DNA of 64,000 nucleotides, from positions 682,001-746,000 of the forward strand of contig NZ_CP014307.1 of assembly GCF_001557535.2 (NCBI RefSeq), read 5' to 3'. Of the stretch, positions 27,826 through 36,998 are shown piece by piece; positions within the stretch are counted from its first letter, which is position 1, and the number at the start of each line of letters is the position of its first letter. Both the position numbers and the translations under genes were made by a program. This DNA comes from Burkholderia sp. PAMC 26561 (lineage in GTDB: Bacteria > Pseudomonadota > Gammaproteobacteria > Burkholderiales > Burkholderiaceae). The notes beneath the pieces were generated by a model, which was given only the letters and a program-made list of their open reading frames with translations, did no database searches and had not been told where the DNA came from.

Positions 27826-29481
27826 CTATTTGTCAGACGGCGAACCGGCTTGCACATTGATTTGAAGTCCTGCCTTGATATCGCCTGCTCGGCCCGCGAC
27901 GGCGGACCGTCCGAGCAACGCGAACAACGTGCCCGATGCCAGCAGCGAAATGCCCACCAGCAACGCGGCGTATGGGGCCGCGGCGGCAAACGCGAGCGTG
28001 GAGGTGTCGATCCATACTTGCGTTGCGAGCGTGCGCGTGCCGATGGGCGACAGGAGCAGGGTGGAATTGAGTTCGGTGACGACCGAGATGAACACCATGG
28101 TCGCGCCGGCGCCGAGACCCGGACCGGCCAGCGGCAACACGACGCGACGCACGGTTTCGCGCCAGCCGAGCCCAAGCGAGCGAGCGGTCTCTTCCAGCCG
28201 CGGCTGCGCCTGCGTGAACGCTGCGCGCACGCTCACGAGCGCGAGCGGCAGGAACAAGATGGCGTAGGCCACGACCAGCAGCGTGGCGCTTTGATAGAGC
28301 GGGCGCAACGCATGCACCGCCAACGACACGATTGCGAGCGCCACCACGAGGCTGGGCAAGCCTTGCGCGAGAAAGACGGTGCGCTCGAACATGGTTGCGA
28401 CACGGCTCGGAAAACGCACGAGCAAGAACGCCAGCGGCACGCATGCGAGCGTGGTGACAATTGCCGCGGCAAAACCGTAACCTAGTGACGACAACGTGGA
28501 TTCGACCAGCAGCGCAGGCGACACTTCGGCCGGCGTGATCGCGGCTGCGCCGGTTTGCGTGAGCCAGAAACCGATCATGCCGATCGGCACGCCCAGCGTC
28601 ACGATTGCCAGCGCGGCAAAGCCTGCGGCGACGATCCACCGCCAGTGACCGAGGTCGTAGCGCAATGCGGCGCGGCGAACGCCGCGGTCCACGCGTTCGT
28701 AACGCGCGCCGCCGCGCACGCGCATTTCCAGCGCGAGGCAAAGCAGGCACATCGCAATGAGGATGCAAGCAAATACCGAAGCACCGCTGCTGTCGAAGCT
28801 CGTACGGTATTCAGCGTAGATTTGCGTGGTGAAGGTGCGAAAGCGCAGCAGCGTGAACGCGCCAAATTCTGAAAGCACGCCGAGCGCGACAAGCAGCATT
28901 CCACCCAGCAACGCAGGCCGCAATTGCGGCAATACCACGCGAACGAACACGCCGGTACGTCCGCACCCGAGCGACCGCGCGGTTTCTTCGAGCGCCGGGT
29001 CCATGCCGCGCAGCGCCGCCGCAACGGGCAAATAAACCAGCGGAAAATAAGCGGTCGATATCACGAGCAACGCGCCCGCGAAGTCCTGCAAATCCAGGCT
29101 CAACGATACCCACGCATAACTCGTGATGAACGCAGGCATGGCAAGGGGCGCGACCGTCAGCACAGCCCAGAAGCGCCTCCCCGGCACACGCGTGCGTTCG
29201 ATAAACCACGCCGTCGCCGTGCCGACCACCGCCGAAACCAGCGTCGCGCTGATCGTTATGGACAACGTATTGATCAGCAATTCGCCGACGAGCGGCCTGA
29301 AGATCAACTCGAGCGCATCGTCCCAGCCATACGTCACTGCACGATAAACCGTGAAAGCAAGCGGCATCAGCACGAGCAGCGCGCACAACCCTGCCGCCAC
29401 GAGCAAACCCCGCGGCGCGCGTTTGCGGCCGCGGGGTTGGGGCGACGCCTGAATGCTTGTGGCGTTCACGACATCGCTCAT
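27826..29481 (-). CDS. Iron(III) ABC transporter permease (FbpB-like, two fused halves)
   Basis: A 551-residue inner-membrane protein with two homologous permease halves, each carrying an EAA-type loop (LEETARSLGCGRTGVF near residue 165 and LEETARSLGLGWRETV near 430). This double length is normal for FbpB-type iron permeases. It lies four bases from the binding protein gene and six from the ATPase gene, in one operon with DyP peroxidase and the porin. It probably transports free or citrate-bound ferric iron. Confidence 0.92.
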   Translation of the reverse strand: MSDVVNATSIQASPQPRGRKRAPRGLLVAAGLCALLVLMPLAFTVYRAVTYGWDDALELIFRPLVGELLINTLSITISATLVSAVVGTATAWFIERTRVPGRRFWAVLTVAPLAMPAFITSYAWVSLSLDLQDFAGALLVISTAYFPLVYLPVAAALRGMDPALEETARSLGCGRTGVFVRVVLPQLRPALLGGMLLVALGVLSEFGAFTLLRFRTFTTQIYAEYRTSFDSSGASVFACILIAMCLLCLALEMRVRGGARYERVDRGVRRAALRYDLGHWRWIVAAGFAALAIVTLGVPIGMIGFWLTQTGAAAITPAEVSPALLVESTLSSLGYGFAAAIVTTLACVPLAFLLVRFPSRVATMFERTVFLAQGLPSLVVALAIVSLAVHALRPLYQSATLLVVAYAILFLPLALVSVRAAFTQAQPRLEETARSLGLGWRETVRRVVLPLAGPGLGAGATMVFISVVTELNSTLLLSPIGTRTLATQVWIDTSTLAFAAAAPYAALLVGISLLASGTLFALLGRSAVAGRAGDIKAGLQINVQAGSPSDK

Positions 29482-29485
29482 GCCT

Positions 29486-30511
29486 TTACAACAAGCCGGC
29501 CTGACGCATCAGCTTCGCGGCCTTGCTGTCATCGCCGAGTTGTTCGATGCTCAACGACGGCGGGCTCAACTGGTCGAAAGGCTTCAACATCGGGTCAGGC
29601 GCGACGCCAGCATGCAACGGATATTCATACGCGATCTTGCCCTTCGCGATCAGTTGCTGCGCACGTTCGCTCACCAGGTACGCGAGGAATTGCTGCGCGA
29701 CCTGCTGGTTCTTGCTCGACTTCAACACCGCCGCGCCCGATACGTTCACCAGTGCGCCCACATCGCCGTTGCCGAAGTGATAGATCGCGCTGCGGGTCGC
29801 GCTGTCGCCGAGTTGCGTGTGCAGGCGCGCCCAGTAGTAGTTGTTCACTACGCCCGTCGCCACGCCGCCCCGATTCACGGCCGCGACCACACCTTCGTCG
29901 TCATCGAAGAGTTGCGCGTTTTTCTTGAGACCCTTGAGCCATTGCAGCGCCTGGTCGTCGCCCTTCATTGCAATCACGGCGCTCACGACCGGCAGGAAAT
30001 CGCCGTCGCTGGGCGCAATGCCGACCTTGCCTTTCCACTCCGGCTTGGCGAGATCCATCAGCGATGCCGGCAGTTGCGCCGCCTCGACCTTCTTCGTGTT
30101 GTAGACCAGCACGTTCTCACGCGCGAGCACGCCGACCCAGTCGCCCTGCGGCGAGTTGAAACGCGCCGGGATCACCGAGAGCGTGGACGCATCCGTCTTT
30201 TCCAGCATGCCCTTCTCGCCGAGCAGTACGAGTTCGGGCGAGTTCTCGGTGAAATAGACATCGGCGGGAGAAGCCGAGCCTTCGGCAACGAGTTGCGCGG
30301 CCATTGCCGGGCCTTCGCCGTTGCGGACCTTCACCGATACACCGCTTTGCGCCTCGAAATCTTTCGCAAGCGATGCCACGACCTGTTCGTGCTGCGCGTT
30401 GTACAGCGTCAGCGTGGCTGCAGCCGAACTCAACGGCAGGGCAGCCGAGGCGGACAGCACCGCGATGCCGCACAGCGCCCGCAATACGGGCATGGAGCGT
30501 GTGGTCTTCAT
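29486..30511 (-). CDS. Iron(III) ABC transporter substrate-binding protein (FbpA-like)
   Basis: A 341-residue periplasmic protein with a signal peptide (about residues 1-31, ending SSAAA). It is of the transferrin-like FbpA class: LTLYNAQHEQ at the mature N-terminus gives a candidate iron-binding histidine, and NNYYWAR near residue 222 carries the paired tyrosines that bind ferric iron in this family. It follows the DyP peroxidase gene by 49 bases. It captures iron that may be freed or oxidised by the peroxidase. Confidence 0.92.
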   Translation of the reverse strand: MKTTRSMPVLRALCGIAVLSASAALPLSSAAATLTLYNAQHEQVVASLAKDFEAQSGVSVKVRNGEGPAMAAQLVAEGSASPADVYFTENSPELVLLGEKGMLEKTDASTLSVIPARFNSPQGDWVGVLARENVLVYNTKKVEAAQLPASLMDLAKPEWKGKVGIAPSDGDFLPVVSAVIAMKGDDQALQWLKGLKKNAQLFDDDEGVVAAVNRGGVATGVVNNYYWARLHTQLGDSATRSAIYHFGNGDVGALVNVSGAAVLKSSKNQQVAQQFLAYLVSERAQQLIAKGKIAYEYPLHAGVAPDPMLKPFDQLSPPSLSIEQLGDDSKAAKLMRQAGLL

Positions 30512-30560
30512 TGCATTCTTTCCTGTTGTGTTTTTGACGTTGAGCAACTGCGACTACGGG

Positions 30561-31832
30561 TCAAGCTTCGAACAATCCCGCACCGATGTACGACCCCGGC
30601 CGCGCACCCGGCGGACACGCGAACACGCCGCTGCCTACGTGCGTGGTGAACTGATTCATCATGTCGAACTTCGCGAGCCGGTCGTTGATCGGAATGAAAC
30701 CGGTGCGCGGATCACTCTGATGCGCGATAAAGATCAGCCCCGCGTCGTACTCGGTTTCCTGACGCCACGGCGGCCACCGTTCGATATAAAAATCCGTGCC
30801 GTCGTTGTACGAATACGAGCGTCGCAAGATTTGCGCGCCCTTGTTCGTCGCCTGGTTCGACAAGCGCACGTGCGAGTTGTCGGGGATCACAGGGTTGCCG
30901 TCTTTATCGGCGGCGTCGAGATCGAGCGCGTCGAACTCGTTCTTCTTGCCGATAGGCGCACCGCTGTATTTCTCACGGCCCATCACCTGTTCCTGGAAAC
31001 CGCGTTCCATCTGGTCCCAGTGTTCAATGGTGATCCGGATACGCCGCACGACCGTGTACGTGCCGCCGTTCATCCACGGCGCGTCGGGCGCGTCGGCCCA
31101 GACAAACTGGTTCATCAGCGCGGGTTGCGCCGTCGACGGATTGTTCGTGCCGTCCTTGAAGCCCATCAGGTTGCGCGGCGTCTGTCCGCGCGGACCCGAC
31201 AGGAATCCCGCCTGGCCCCAGCGCATCGCGACCATGCCATACCCCATGCGCGCGAGCTGACGTACCGCATGAAACGCGACCTGGGCATCGTTCGCGCAGG
31301 CTTGAATGAGGATGTCGCCGCCGGTTTTCTGCGGCAGCAACTGGTCGCCGTTGAAGCGCGGCAAATCGACGAGCGCAGCCGGCCGGTGCTTGGCGATGCC
31401 ATAGCGATCCTTGCCCTCGTGCTCGAACATGCCCGGGCCGAAGCCGAACGTGACCGTCAGACCCGCCGCGCCGATGCCGAGGATATCGCCGGAGTCGGGC
31501 GCGGATTGATCGTCGGTGGGCAGCGGTTTCGCCGTCTCGCCGCGCGACATGCGCGCCGCCGCATCGGTCCATTGCTTGAGAAGGTTGATGACGTCGTCGC
31601 GTTTGTCGGTCGTGAGATCGAGCGCGGCCACATACGTATGACTCTGCTGCGGTGACACGATGCCCGCCTGATGCTCGCCGAAAAACGGCTCGACCACGGT
31701 CATCGGGTCGACGGGTTGCTTGAACTGCGCCTTGGTCGCTGCGTGCGCGACCGAACCCGCGCCGAACGCCGCGCCCGCCGCAACGCCCGCTTTGAGAAAG
31801 CGCCTGCGCGGTGGATCCTGATCGTTTGCCAT
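30561..31832 (-). CDS. efeB: Deferrochelatase/DyP-type peroxidase (EfeB)
   Basis: A 423-residue heme enzyme with a twin-arginine signal (PPRRRFLKAGVAAGAAFG), so it is exported folded to the periplasm. The DyP signature GFKDG lies at residues 224-228, and the C-terminal domain has a conserved distal arginine region. EfeB proteins oxidise ferrous iron or remove iron from heme. E. coli EfeB works with EfeU and EfeO; neither is present here, and FbpABC-type genes take their place in the same operon. Gap to the beta-propeller gene is 31 bases. Confidence 0.93.
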   Translation of the reverse strand: MANDQDPPRRRFLKAGVAAGAAFGAGSVAHAATKAQFKQPVDPMTVVEPFFGEHQAGIVSPQQSHTYVAALDLTTDKRDDVINLLKQWTDAAARMSRGETAKPLPTDDQSAPDSGDILGIGAAGLTVTFGFGPGMFEHEGKDRYGIAKHRPAALVDLPRFNGDQLLPQKTGGDILIQACANDAQVAFHAVRQLARMGYGMVAMRWGQAGFLSGPRGQTPRNLMGFKDGTNNPSTAQPALMNQFVWADAPDAPWMNGGTYTVVRRIRITIEHWDQMERGFQEQVMGREKYSGAPIGKKNEFDALDLDAADKDGNPVIPDNSHVRLSNQATNKGAQILRRSYSYNDGTDFYIERWPPWRQETEYDAGLIFIAHQSDPRTGFIPINDRLAKFDMMNQFTTHVGSGVFACPPGARPGSYIGAGLFEA

Positions 31833-31863
31833 GATGTCGCCCTGCCTTGTTACGTGTTGCGTG

Positions 31864-32976
31864 TTACTTCGCCAGGACCAGCGTGTTCACATCGTCCTGG
31901 ACGTAATAGAAACCGTCGCCTTCCGGCGTCAGCGCAATGCCGAACAAGTCGCCGTTGCCCGGGGGCGATTGCGCCTTGTCGGTATCGATCCAGCGTGCAT
32001 ACAGTTGCTTGCCCGTCGCGGGATCGATCTCCACCACCTGGCCGTTCAACGCGTTCGTGACCAGCAGGTGCCCGTTGGGCGCGGTCACCATCGCGAGCGG
32101 CCGATGCAGGAAGCCGTCGGCGGTCAACTGGCGGCCGACACCCGCGCTGGTGTCGCGCGTCATGGGGTCATCGATTTCCGTTACACGGTTGCCGATGGCG
32201 TCCGACGCGTACAACAACTTCTGATCCTGAGACAACGCCAGTCCCGTCGGCCCGACCAGGAACACGCCCTTGTCCGCCTGCGCGCCGAAGCCGCTCGCGA
32301 TCACGGTTTCCTGCTTCACGACGGGCGCACGGCCCTCGGGAATATCCAGGTCCAGGCGCAGGATGGTCGCCTGCTTGAAGACCGGCGGCGTGCCGTCCGC
32401 GGCGCCCACACCGAAGCCCGCGTTGCTCACGAAGAGCGTCGCGTGATCGCCGTTGTCGACCACCGCCATGTTGCCCCACGGATCGTTGATATTCGGGCTC
32501 ACGATCGTCGATGCAACCTTGCCCTGGTTGTCCAGCACGATCAGGCAGCCGGCGCCCTTCGTGTTGGTCGTGCCGTCGTTGCTCGGCGTGCTGCCGACGA
32601 TCACCCAGCCCGACTTGAGCATGGTCATCGCGGTCGAGAGGCCGATACCGCCCGGGCATTCCTTCAAGTCGCGCGGCACGGTGGCGAAGACGCTCAGCTC
32701 CTTGGTGTCAGGGTGATAGTTGACGATGGTGCTGCCGGTGCCCTGCAAGTTGGCGGCATTGTTGAAGTTGCCGACCAGCACGTCGCCCTGCTTGACCGTC
32801 CCGCTTGAAACCGGCGCGACCACGAGCGCATACGGATTCTGGTCGCCGTTGGACGGCACGGTGTTCACGAGCGTGGTGTTTCTATGCAGCGTTTCGAGAA
32901 AGCCGACAGGCGCTGCTTGTGCGGCGGTTCCTGCGAGGCCGCCCGCAAGCGCGATGATGCCGATAAGTTTTTTCAT
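31864..32976 (-). CDS. Exported beta-propeller protein of unknown function (NHL/SMP-like)
   Basis: About 370 residues with a signal peptide (MKKLIGIIALAGGLAGTAAQA). The mature part has repeated strands of a beta-propeller, with blade-like segments such as GLALSQDQKLLYASD, AMVTAPNGHLLVTN and GIALTPEGDGFYYVQD. No enzyme motif is visible. ATG 32976 is chosen for the signal peptide; an ATG 11 codons upstream at 33009 is possible. It lies between the porin and efeB genes in a Fur-controlled operon, so a periplasmic role in iron or heme handling is inferred. Confidence 0.8.
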   Translation of the reverse strand: MKKLIGIIALAGGLAGTAAQAAPVGFLETLHRNTTLVNTVPSNGDQNPYALVVAPVSSGTVKQGDVLVGNFNNAANLQGTGSTIVNYHPDTKELSVFATVPRDLKECPGGIGLSTAMTMLKSGWVIVGSTPSNDGTTNTKGAGCLIVLDNQGKVASTIVSPNINDPWGNMAVVDNGDHATLFVSNAGFGVGAADGTPPVFKQATILRLDLDIPEGRAPVVKQETVIASGFGAQADKGVFLVGPTGLALSQDQKLLYASDAIGNRVTEIDDPMTRDTSAGVGRQLTADGFLHRPLAMVTAPNGHLLVTNALNGQVVEIDPATGKQLYARWIDTDKAQSPPGNGDLFGIALTPEGDGFYYVQDDVNTLVLAK

Positions 32977-33027
32977 GCGAGTGTTCCGGGTGCGTGCATC
33001 GAGGTTCATGGTCACGAGTCCCGTCGA

Positions 33028-34506
33028 TCAGAAAGTAATGGTGGTGCGCACGCCGACCACGAGGGTATTGCGCAAGGCCGCAGTCGGCTCGTTCGGGTTC
33101 TGGCCCGCGCCTGCGTTGAAGGTGTATTGCAGGTCGCCCTGCATGATCCACCACGGCGTGACCTGATATTGATACGTGGCTTCGACCGCGGTTTCGCTGG
33201 TGCGCACGCCGTACGGGCCGCCGCTGAACGCCGCGCTCTGCACGTCGAGATCGTGCACGTGATTGCCGACCTTGATGTACGCGAGGCCGATGCCGACGCT
33301 GTCGTTGTCGCGCCCCTTGAACGGCGCCTTCATCACGATGCCCGCGTTCGCCGAAAGGCTCACGAGGTTGCGGTCGCCCGGCGCACCCATCACGCGCGCA
33401 AACACGCCGATACTGCGCGGTTCATCCGGGTCGGGGCGCCAGATCATCTGGTCCGCGACCGCGTAGAAACTGTAGTTCCCGCGGTGCGATTGCGCGTTGC
33501 CGCTGCTCGCCGGATTGGCGAGCGACAGACCGGTATCGTCGATACCCTGGTCGTCGAAACGTTCGTTGTTGTACCAGAAGCCGATCTTGTACGTGCCCGG
33601 CAAACCGCTTTGCGGCAGGCCGACCATTTCGCCATCGGACGGCTGGTTGATCGCGTACTGCAACTCGCCTATGTACAGCGCGCCGTTATGCAGGTTGAAG
33701 TTCGTGCCACTGAGATTGCTCGGGTTGTTGCCGAGCGGATCGCCGTCGTAGACGCCCGCCAATGCCGTGATCGCCGGCGTGATCTGGCCGCGCACCCGCA
33801 CACCGAGCGCGGACAGCGGATAAGCCGGACCGCCCGAGGGCATGTCGTAGGACGGCAGGCCCGGCCAGCCGAACATGGTGTTCACGAAGGTGGCCGCGTA
33901 CGAGCTGACCATGAACTCCTGGTCGATACTTTGCTGGCCGACCTTCACGTCCACGCGCTTGTTCAAGAACGATTGCTGGTACCAGAGTTCCCAGAGACGC
34001 GTCGTGTCCTGCGCTTCAATGCCGCTCGCCGTGTTCAGCGTTCCAAGGTTGTACTGGCTCAGGTTGCGGCCATGGATCTGCAGCGCGCTCGCGTTGAACG
34101 TGCCGCCTTCCCAGCCGAAAGCCTTTTGCGTATCGAGGCCGAGGGTGACCGTGCTCAGGCCGTCGTAGGTGCCGCCGGTTTTCAGGCCGCCGCGCACGTT
34201 GGCCAGGTATTCCGATGTTTCCGTCGCCTGGAGCGAGACGCCGTATTTACCGAGGAACGAGCGGATGCCGCCCATGTCGCCGAGCAAGGTCGAGCGGGTC
34301 CATACACCCGTCCATTGACCGGCTTGTTGCGCCTGGATGTTCAGGTCGGCCTCGGGCGCGTCCGTGGGTGTTGCGTCCGGATTCGCCGGGTTGCCGGCTG
34401 CCATTGCCGCCGATGAAGCCAGCGCAAGCCACGCACTCAGCAAGGCACGGCGCAAGGGCGCTTTCGAAACGCGCATATCGCGTTGGACCGGGTGGACGGG
34501 TTGCAT
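33028..34506 (-). CDS. OprB-family carbohydrate-selective porin
   Basis: A 492-residue outer-membrane beta-barrel with a signal peptide (about residues 11-37, ending AAMAAG). The OprB pattern is seen: GGIRSFLGKYG near the N-terminus, LWELWYQQSF, KVGQQSIDQEFM and GVRTTITF with a terminal aromatic residue for outer-membrane assembly. OprB porins normally pass sugars. Here the gene is first in an iron operon behind a Fur box, so it may admit an iron chelate (for example citrate or sugar-acid bound). ATG 34506 follows AAAGGA. Confidence 0.9.
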   Translation of the reverse strand: MQPVHPVQRDMRVSKAPLRRALLSAWLALASSAAMAAGNPANPDATPTDAPEADLNIQAQQAGQWTGVWTRSTLLGDMGGIRSFLGKYGVSLQATETSEYLANVRGGLKTGGTYDGLSTVTLGLDTQKAFGWEGGTFNASALQIHGRNLSQYNLGTLNTASGIEAQDTTRLWELWYQQSFLNKRVDVKVGQQSIDQEFMVSSYAATFVNTMFGWPGLPSYDMPSGGPAYPLSALGVRVRGQITPAITALAGVYDGDPLGNNPSNLSGTNFNLHNGALYIGELQYAINQPSDGEMVGLPQSGLPGTYKIGFWYNNERFDDQGIDDTGLSLANPASSGNAQSHRGNYSFYAVADQMIWRPDPDEPRSIGVFARVMGAPGDRNLVSLSANAGIVMKAPFKGRDNDSVGIGLAYIKVGNHVHDLDVQSAAFSGGPYGVRTSETAVEATYQYQVTPWWIMQGDLQYTFNAGAGQNPNEPTAALRNTLVVGVRTTITF

Positions 34507-35263
34507 CGAAATCCTTTGTCTTTGTTGCGGCGGCTGTCGCGGCGATTGAAGCGAACGCGAGCGTCGCGTTGATTATTCTTGAGACCTTTTCGCCGGCGGT
34601 AATCGCCGGTTGCGTGGTATCGACGCATATCGAAAATCTCTTCGGAACCGTTCTCCATAAGGCACCGGCGACCGAATCGTACCGAGACGATCCCTAATCG
34701 TCAACACAAATGAGAACGATTCTCATTATAATTACACCGAGTTGAAGACCACATTACAACTAGCCGTTTTCGCAAGTCTTTCAGTGAATTGGATGAAATT
34801 AATCCGTAATGCTTTCGATATATATGATTAATTCCCAGCCTCTTGAAAGCACTCCCCCGGTCCGAGCTGATTTGTGCCGCAATCTTCAGGCGTGGGTTGA
34901 CACTGCGATCCGTTGTATTGAACAAACGCGTAAATGAATCAATCCGGGCGTGCCTTGCGTCCGGCGGCCCCGTTTGGCTTCAGCTAAATCCGCTATGCCG
35001 AAATGCGCATCGCGAATGCGATGAACTGCCAAGACGCCGCTAATTTGGTTTCCTAAATTGCTGGTGGCGATGAATCGCATTTCCTCGCGGTTAAAGCCCG
35101 GTTTGGTTTAAGCAGTTATTTCGTCGACACCATAATGACGACGCGGGGAAATCCGCCTTGCCGAGGTAAATCGGCCATGGTTCATTCCTGATGTTGAACC
35201 GCGTCATCAAACCAATAAACCGTCCTGGCCGCCCGACCTGTCCAACCCGAAGGAGAAGAAAAT
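34507..35263. other. Divergent intergenic region with Fur box
   Basis: About 757 bases between the porin and the amino acid binding protein gene. It contains the Fur box at 34709-34727 and AT-rich DNA around 34720-34850. The right 300 bases should hold the promoter of the gene at 35264, for which I see no clear -35/-10 pair. No further gene is supported. Confidence 0.5.
34709..34727 (-). promoter_or_regulatory. Fur box of the iron operon, overlapping a -10 element
   Basis: AATGAGAA-CGA-TTCTCATT, a perfect 8-3-8 inverted repeat that matches the classic Fur consensus. On the leftward strand a perfect TATAAT (34725-34730) overlaps its edge, so iron-loaded Fur would block this promoter. It lies about 200 bases upstream of the porin start; the -35 hexamer is weak. 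Confidence 0.88.
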
Positions 35264-36421
35264 ATGCAACTTCGAACAAGTCTCAAACCGCTTGCCTGGA
35301 TCATCGCGTGTGCTGCCGCCGTGGGTGCGTTGCCACTGTCCGCCGCTGCTGAAAACATCGATGTGAAGGTCGGTTTCGCCGCGCCGCTGACGGGCGCAAA
35401 CGCCGGTTATGGCAAGGACTTGCAGAACGGCGTGCAGCTTGCACTCGATGAAGCCAACGCCAAGAAGATCCAGATCGGCGGCAAGACGGCCAACTTCATC
35501 ATCCAGGCCGAAGACGACCAGGCCGACCCGCGCGTGGGCGTGCAGGCGGCGCAAAAGCTCGTGGATGGCGGCGTCGCCGTGGTCGTCGGCCACTTCAATT
35601 CGGGCACGACGATTCCCGCGTCGCAGGTCTATCAAAACGCGGGCATTCCCGTGATCGATCCCGCCGCAACCAATCCGACCATTACGGAACGCGGTTTCGA
35701 CAACGTCTTCACCGTCATTTCCAGCGATGCCCAGAACGCCGGCAACGCCGGGACCTACGCGGTGAAGGTCACGAAGGCGAAGAAGATCGCGATCATCGAT
35801 GACCGCACGGCCTTCGGCCAGGGCGAAGCTGACGAGTTCGAGAAGGCCGTAAAAGCAGCCGGCGGCTCGATCATCGCGCGTCAGTTCAGCGACAATCAAA
35901 CCGTCGATTTCTCGGCGCAACTGACGGCGCTCAAGGGCGCGGGCGCGGACCTGATCTTCTTCGGCGGCCTCGACCGGCAAGCTGCGGCCGTGGCCAAGCG
36001 GATGAAGCAGTTGAGCGTCAACGCGCAGCTCGTGGGCGGCGGCGGCGTGATGGATGCTGACTTCCTGAAGCTCGCAGGCGACACAGCCGAAGGTGTGATG
36101 GCCTGGGAATACGGCAGCCCGCTTGAAAAGATGCCGCAAGGCAAGGCGTTCGCCGACAAGTTCCAGAAGCGGTTTGGCGTCGCGATCCTGTCGTACGCGC
36201 CGTTCGGCTATGACGCGGCGTGGGCGGCGATCAACTCAATGGAAAAAGCGGGATCGATCGATCCTAAGGTGTATCGGCCGGTGTTGAAAGCGATCTCGTT
36301 TCCGGGAATCACGGGAACCATCGCTTTCGATGACAAAGGTGCCTTGAAGAACGCGTCCTCTACGATGTACCAGGTCAAGAGCGGCGCCTGGGTGCCGATT
36401 GTCACGAAGAGCGGCACGTAA
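35264..36421 (+). CDS. Branched-chain amino acid ABC transporter binding protein (LivK-like)
   Basis: A 385-residue periplasmic binding protein with a signal peptide (about residues 1-28, ending SAAAE). The mature sequence begins with the family strand IDVKVGFAAPLTG and has ARVGVQAAQKLVDGG-type and VVVGHFNSG segments typical of LivJ/LivK. AAGGAG lies ahead of ATG 35264. No permease or ATPase genes are next to it, so it must use components encoded elsewhere. A terminator-like hairpin follows. Confidence 0.93.
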   Translation: MQLRTSLKPLAWIIACAAAVGALPLSAAAENIDVKVGFAAPLTGANAGYGKDLQNGVQLALDEANAKKIQIGGKTANFIIQAEDDQADPRVGVQAAQKLVDGGVAVVVGHFNSGTTIPASQVYQNAGIPVIDPAATNPTITERGFDNVFTVISSDAQNAGNAGTYAVKVTKAKKIAIIDDRTAFGQGEADEFEKAVKAAGGSIIARQFSDNQTVDFSAQLTALKGAGADLIFFGGLDRQAAAVAKRMKQLSVNAQLVGGGGVMDADFLKLAGDTAEGVMAWEYGSPLEKMPQGKAFADKFQKRFGVAILSYAPFGYDAAWAAINSMEKAGSIDPKVYRPVLKAISFPGITGTIAFDDKGALKNASSTMYQVKSGAWVPIVTKSGT

Positions 36422-36435
36422 GCGTCATGAAGCGC

Positions 36436-36467
36436 GGCGGCAATCAGGCGATTGCCGCCCTCTTCAG
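36436..36467 (+). terminator. Hairpin after the LivK-like gene
   Basis: GGCGGCAATC and GATTGCCGCC form a 10-bp perfect stem with an AGGC loop 14 bases after the stop; the T tract is short (CTCTTC). It lies between convergent genes and could serve both. A second hairpin (36466-36475 with 36485-36494) overlaps the end of the next gene. Confidence 0.65.
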
Positions 36468-36943
36468 TACCCGCCTTGCAATGAGGCGGGTACTTTGATC
36501 GTCCCGGAACTGGTAAAGCGCACGCTGCCGAACATGTTGCCCGCGAGCTTCCCGCGCACGGTGTAGGGCACGCTGCCTCGCTGCATCACGTCGGAGAGGC
36601 CGAATGCCTGCCTCGCGGCGGCGAATGCGGAAACCGTCAACGGGATATTCAACACGGTCTCGCCGAAACGCGGCAATGTTCCGCGTGCGTCGCTCACGCC
36701 GCTCGCGAATGGTTTGCCGTCGAGTTCGAGGTCCAGCGCTATGCCGTCGTAGTTGATCGGCGTTTCGTTGGGGTTCTGCACGCGCAGCTTCACGACAAAC
36801 CGCAGCTCGAGCCCCTGCCCTGCAATCGGTTCGATGCCCGCCACGCTCACGCGTGGCGCATCGCGATCGAACAGACTCGCGCAACCGGCGAGGCCCAGCA
36901 CCAAAAAAAGCCCGGCAAAAAACAGACGCATCGCGTGATCCAT
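36464..36943 (-). CDS. LEA14-like lipoprotein (WHy domain)
   Basis: A 159-residue lipoprotein. The lipobox LAGC places the lipidated cysteine at about residue 21. The mature part is a single LEA type 2/WHy domain (about residues 33-150): alternating hydrophobic strands with RVQNPNETPINYDGIALDL. Family members bind to membranes or protect against drying; the bacterial role is unclear. ATG 36943 is taken, though ATG 36931 just before RLFFAGL is equally possible. Convergent with the LivK-like gene. Confidence 0.85.
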   Translation of the reverse strand: MDHAMRLFFAGLFLVLGLAGCASLFDRDAPRVSVAGIEPIAGQGLELRFVVKLRVQNPNETPINYDGIALDLELDGKPFASGVSDARGTLPRFGETVLNIPLTVSAFAAARQAFGLSDVMQRGSVPYTVRGKLAGNMFGSVRFTSSGTIKVPASLQGGY

Positions 36944-36998
36944 GAAGTTGAGTGTGGTCGCCCACTATAGCGGCATGGCCACACTCGCGACTCGACGC

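Noticed and set aside
30321..31655. Long rightward frame opposite efeB
   Set aside because: It is the antisense shadow of efeB; arginine-rich sequence without motifs.
32884..34416. 510-codon rightward frame opposite the porin
   Set aside because: It runs antisense to a clear OprB gene and shows the low-complexity Arg/Ala/His composition of shadow frames.
34850..35263. A riboswitch or small RNA before the LivK-like gene
   Set aside because: I found no conserved riboswitch core or strong terminator-antiterminator pair.
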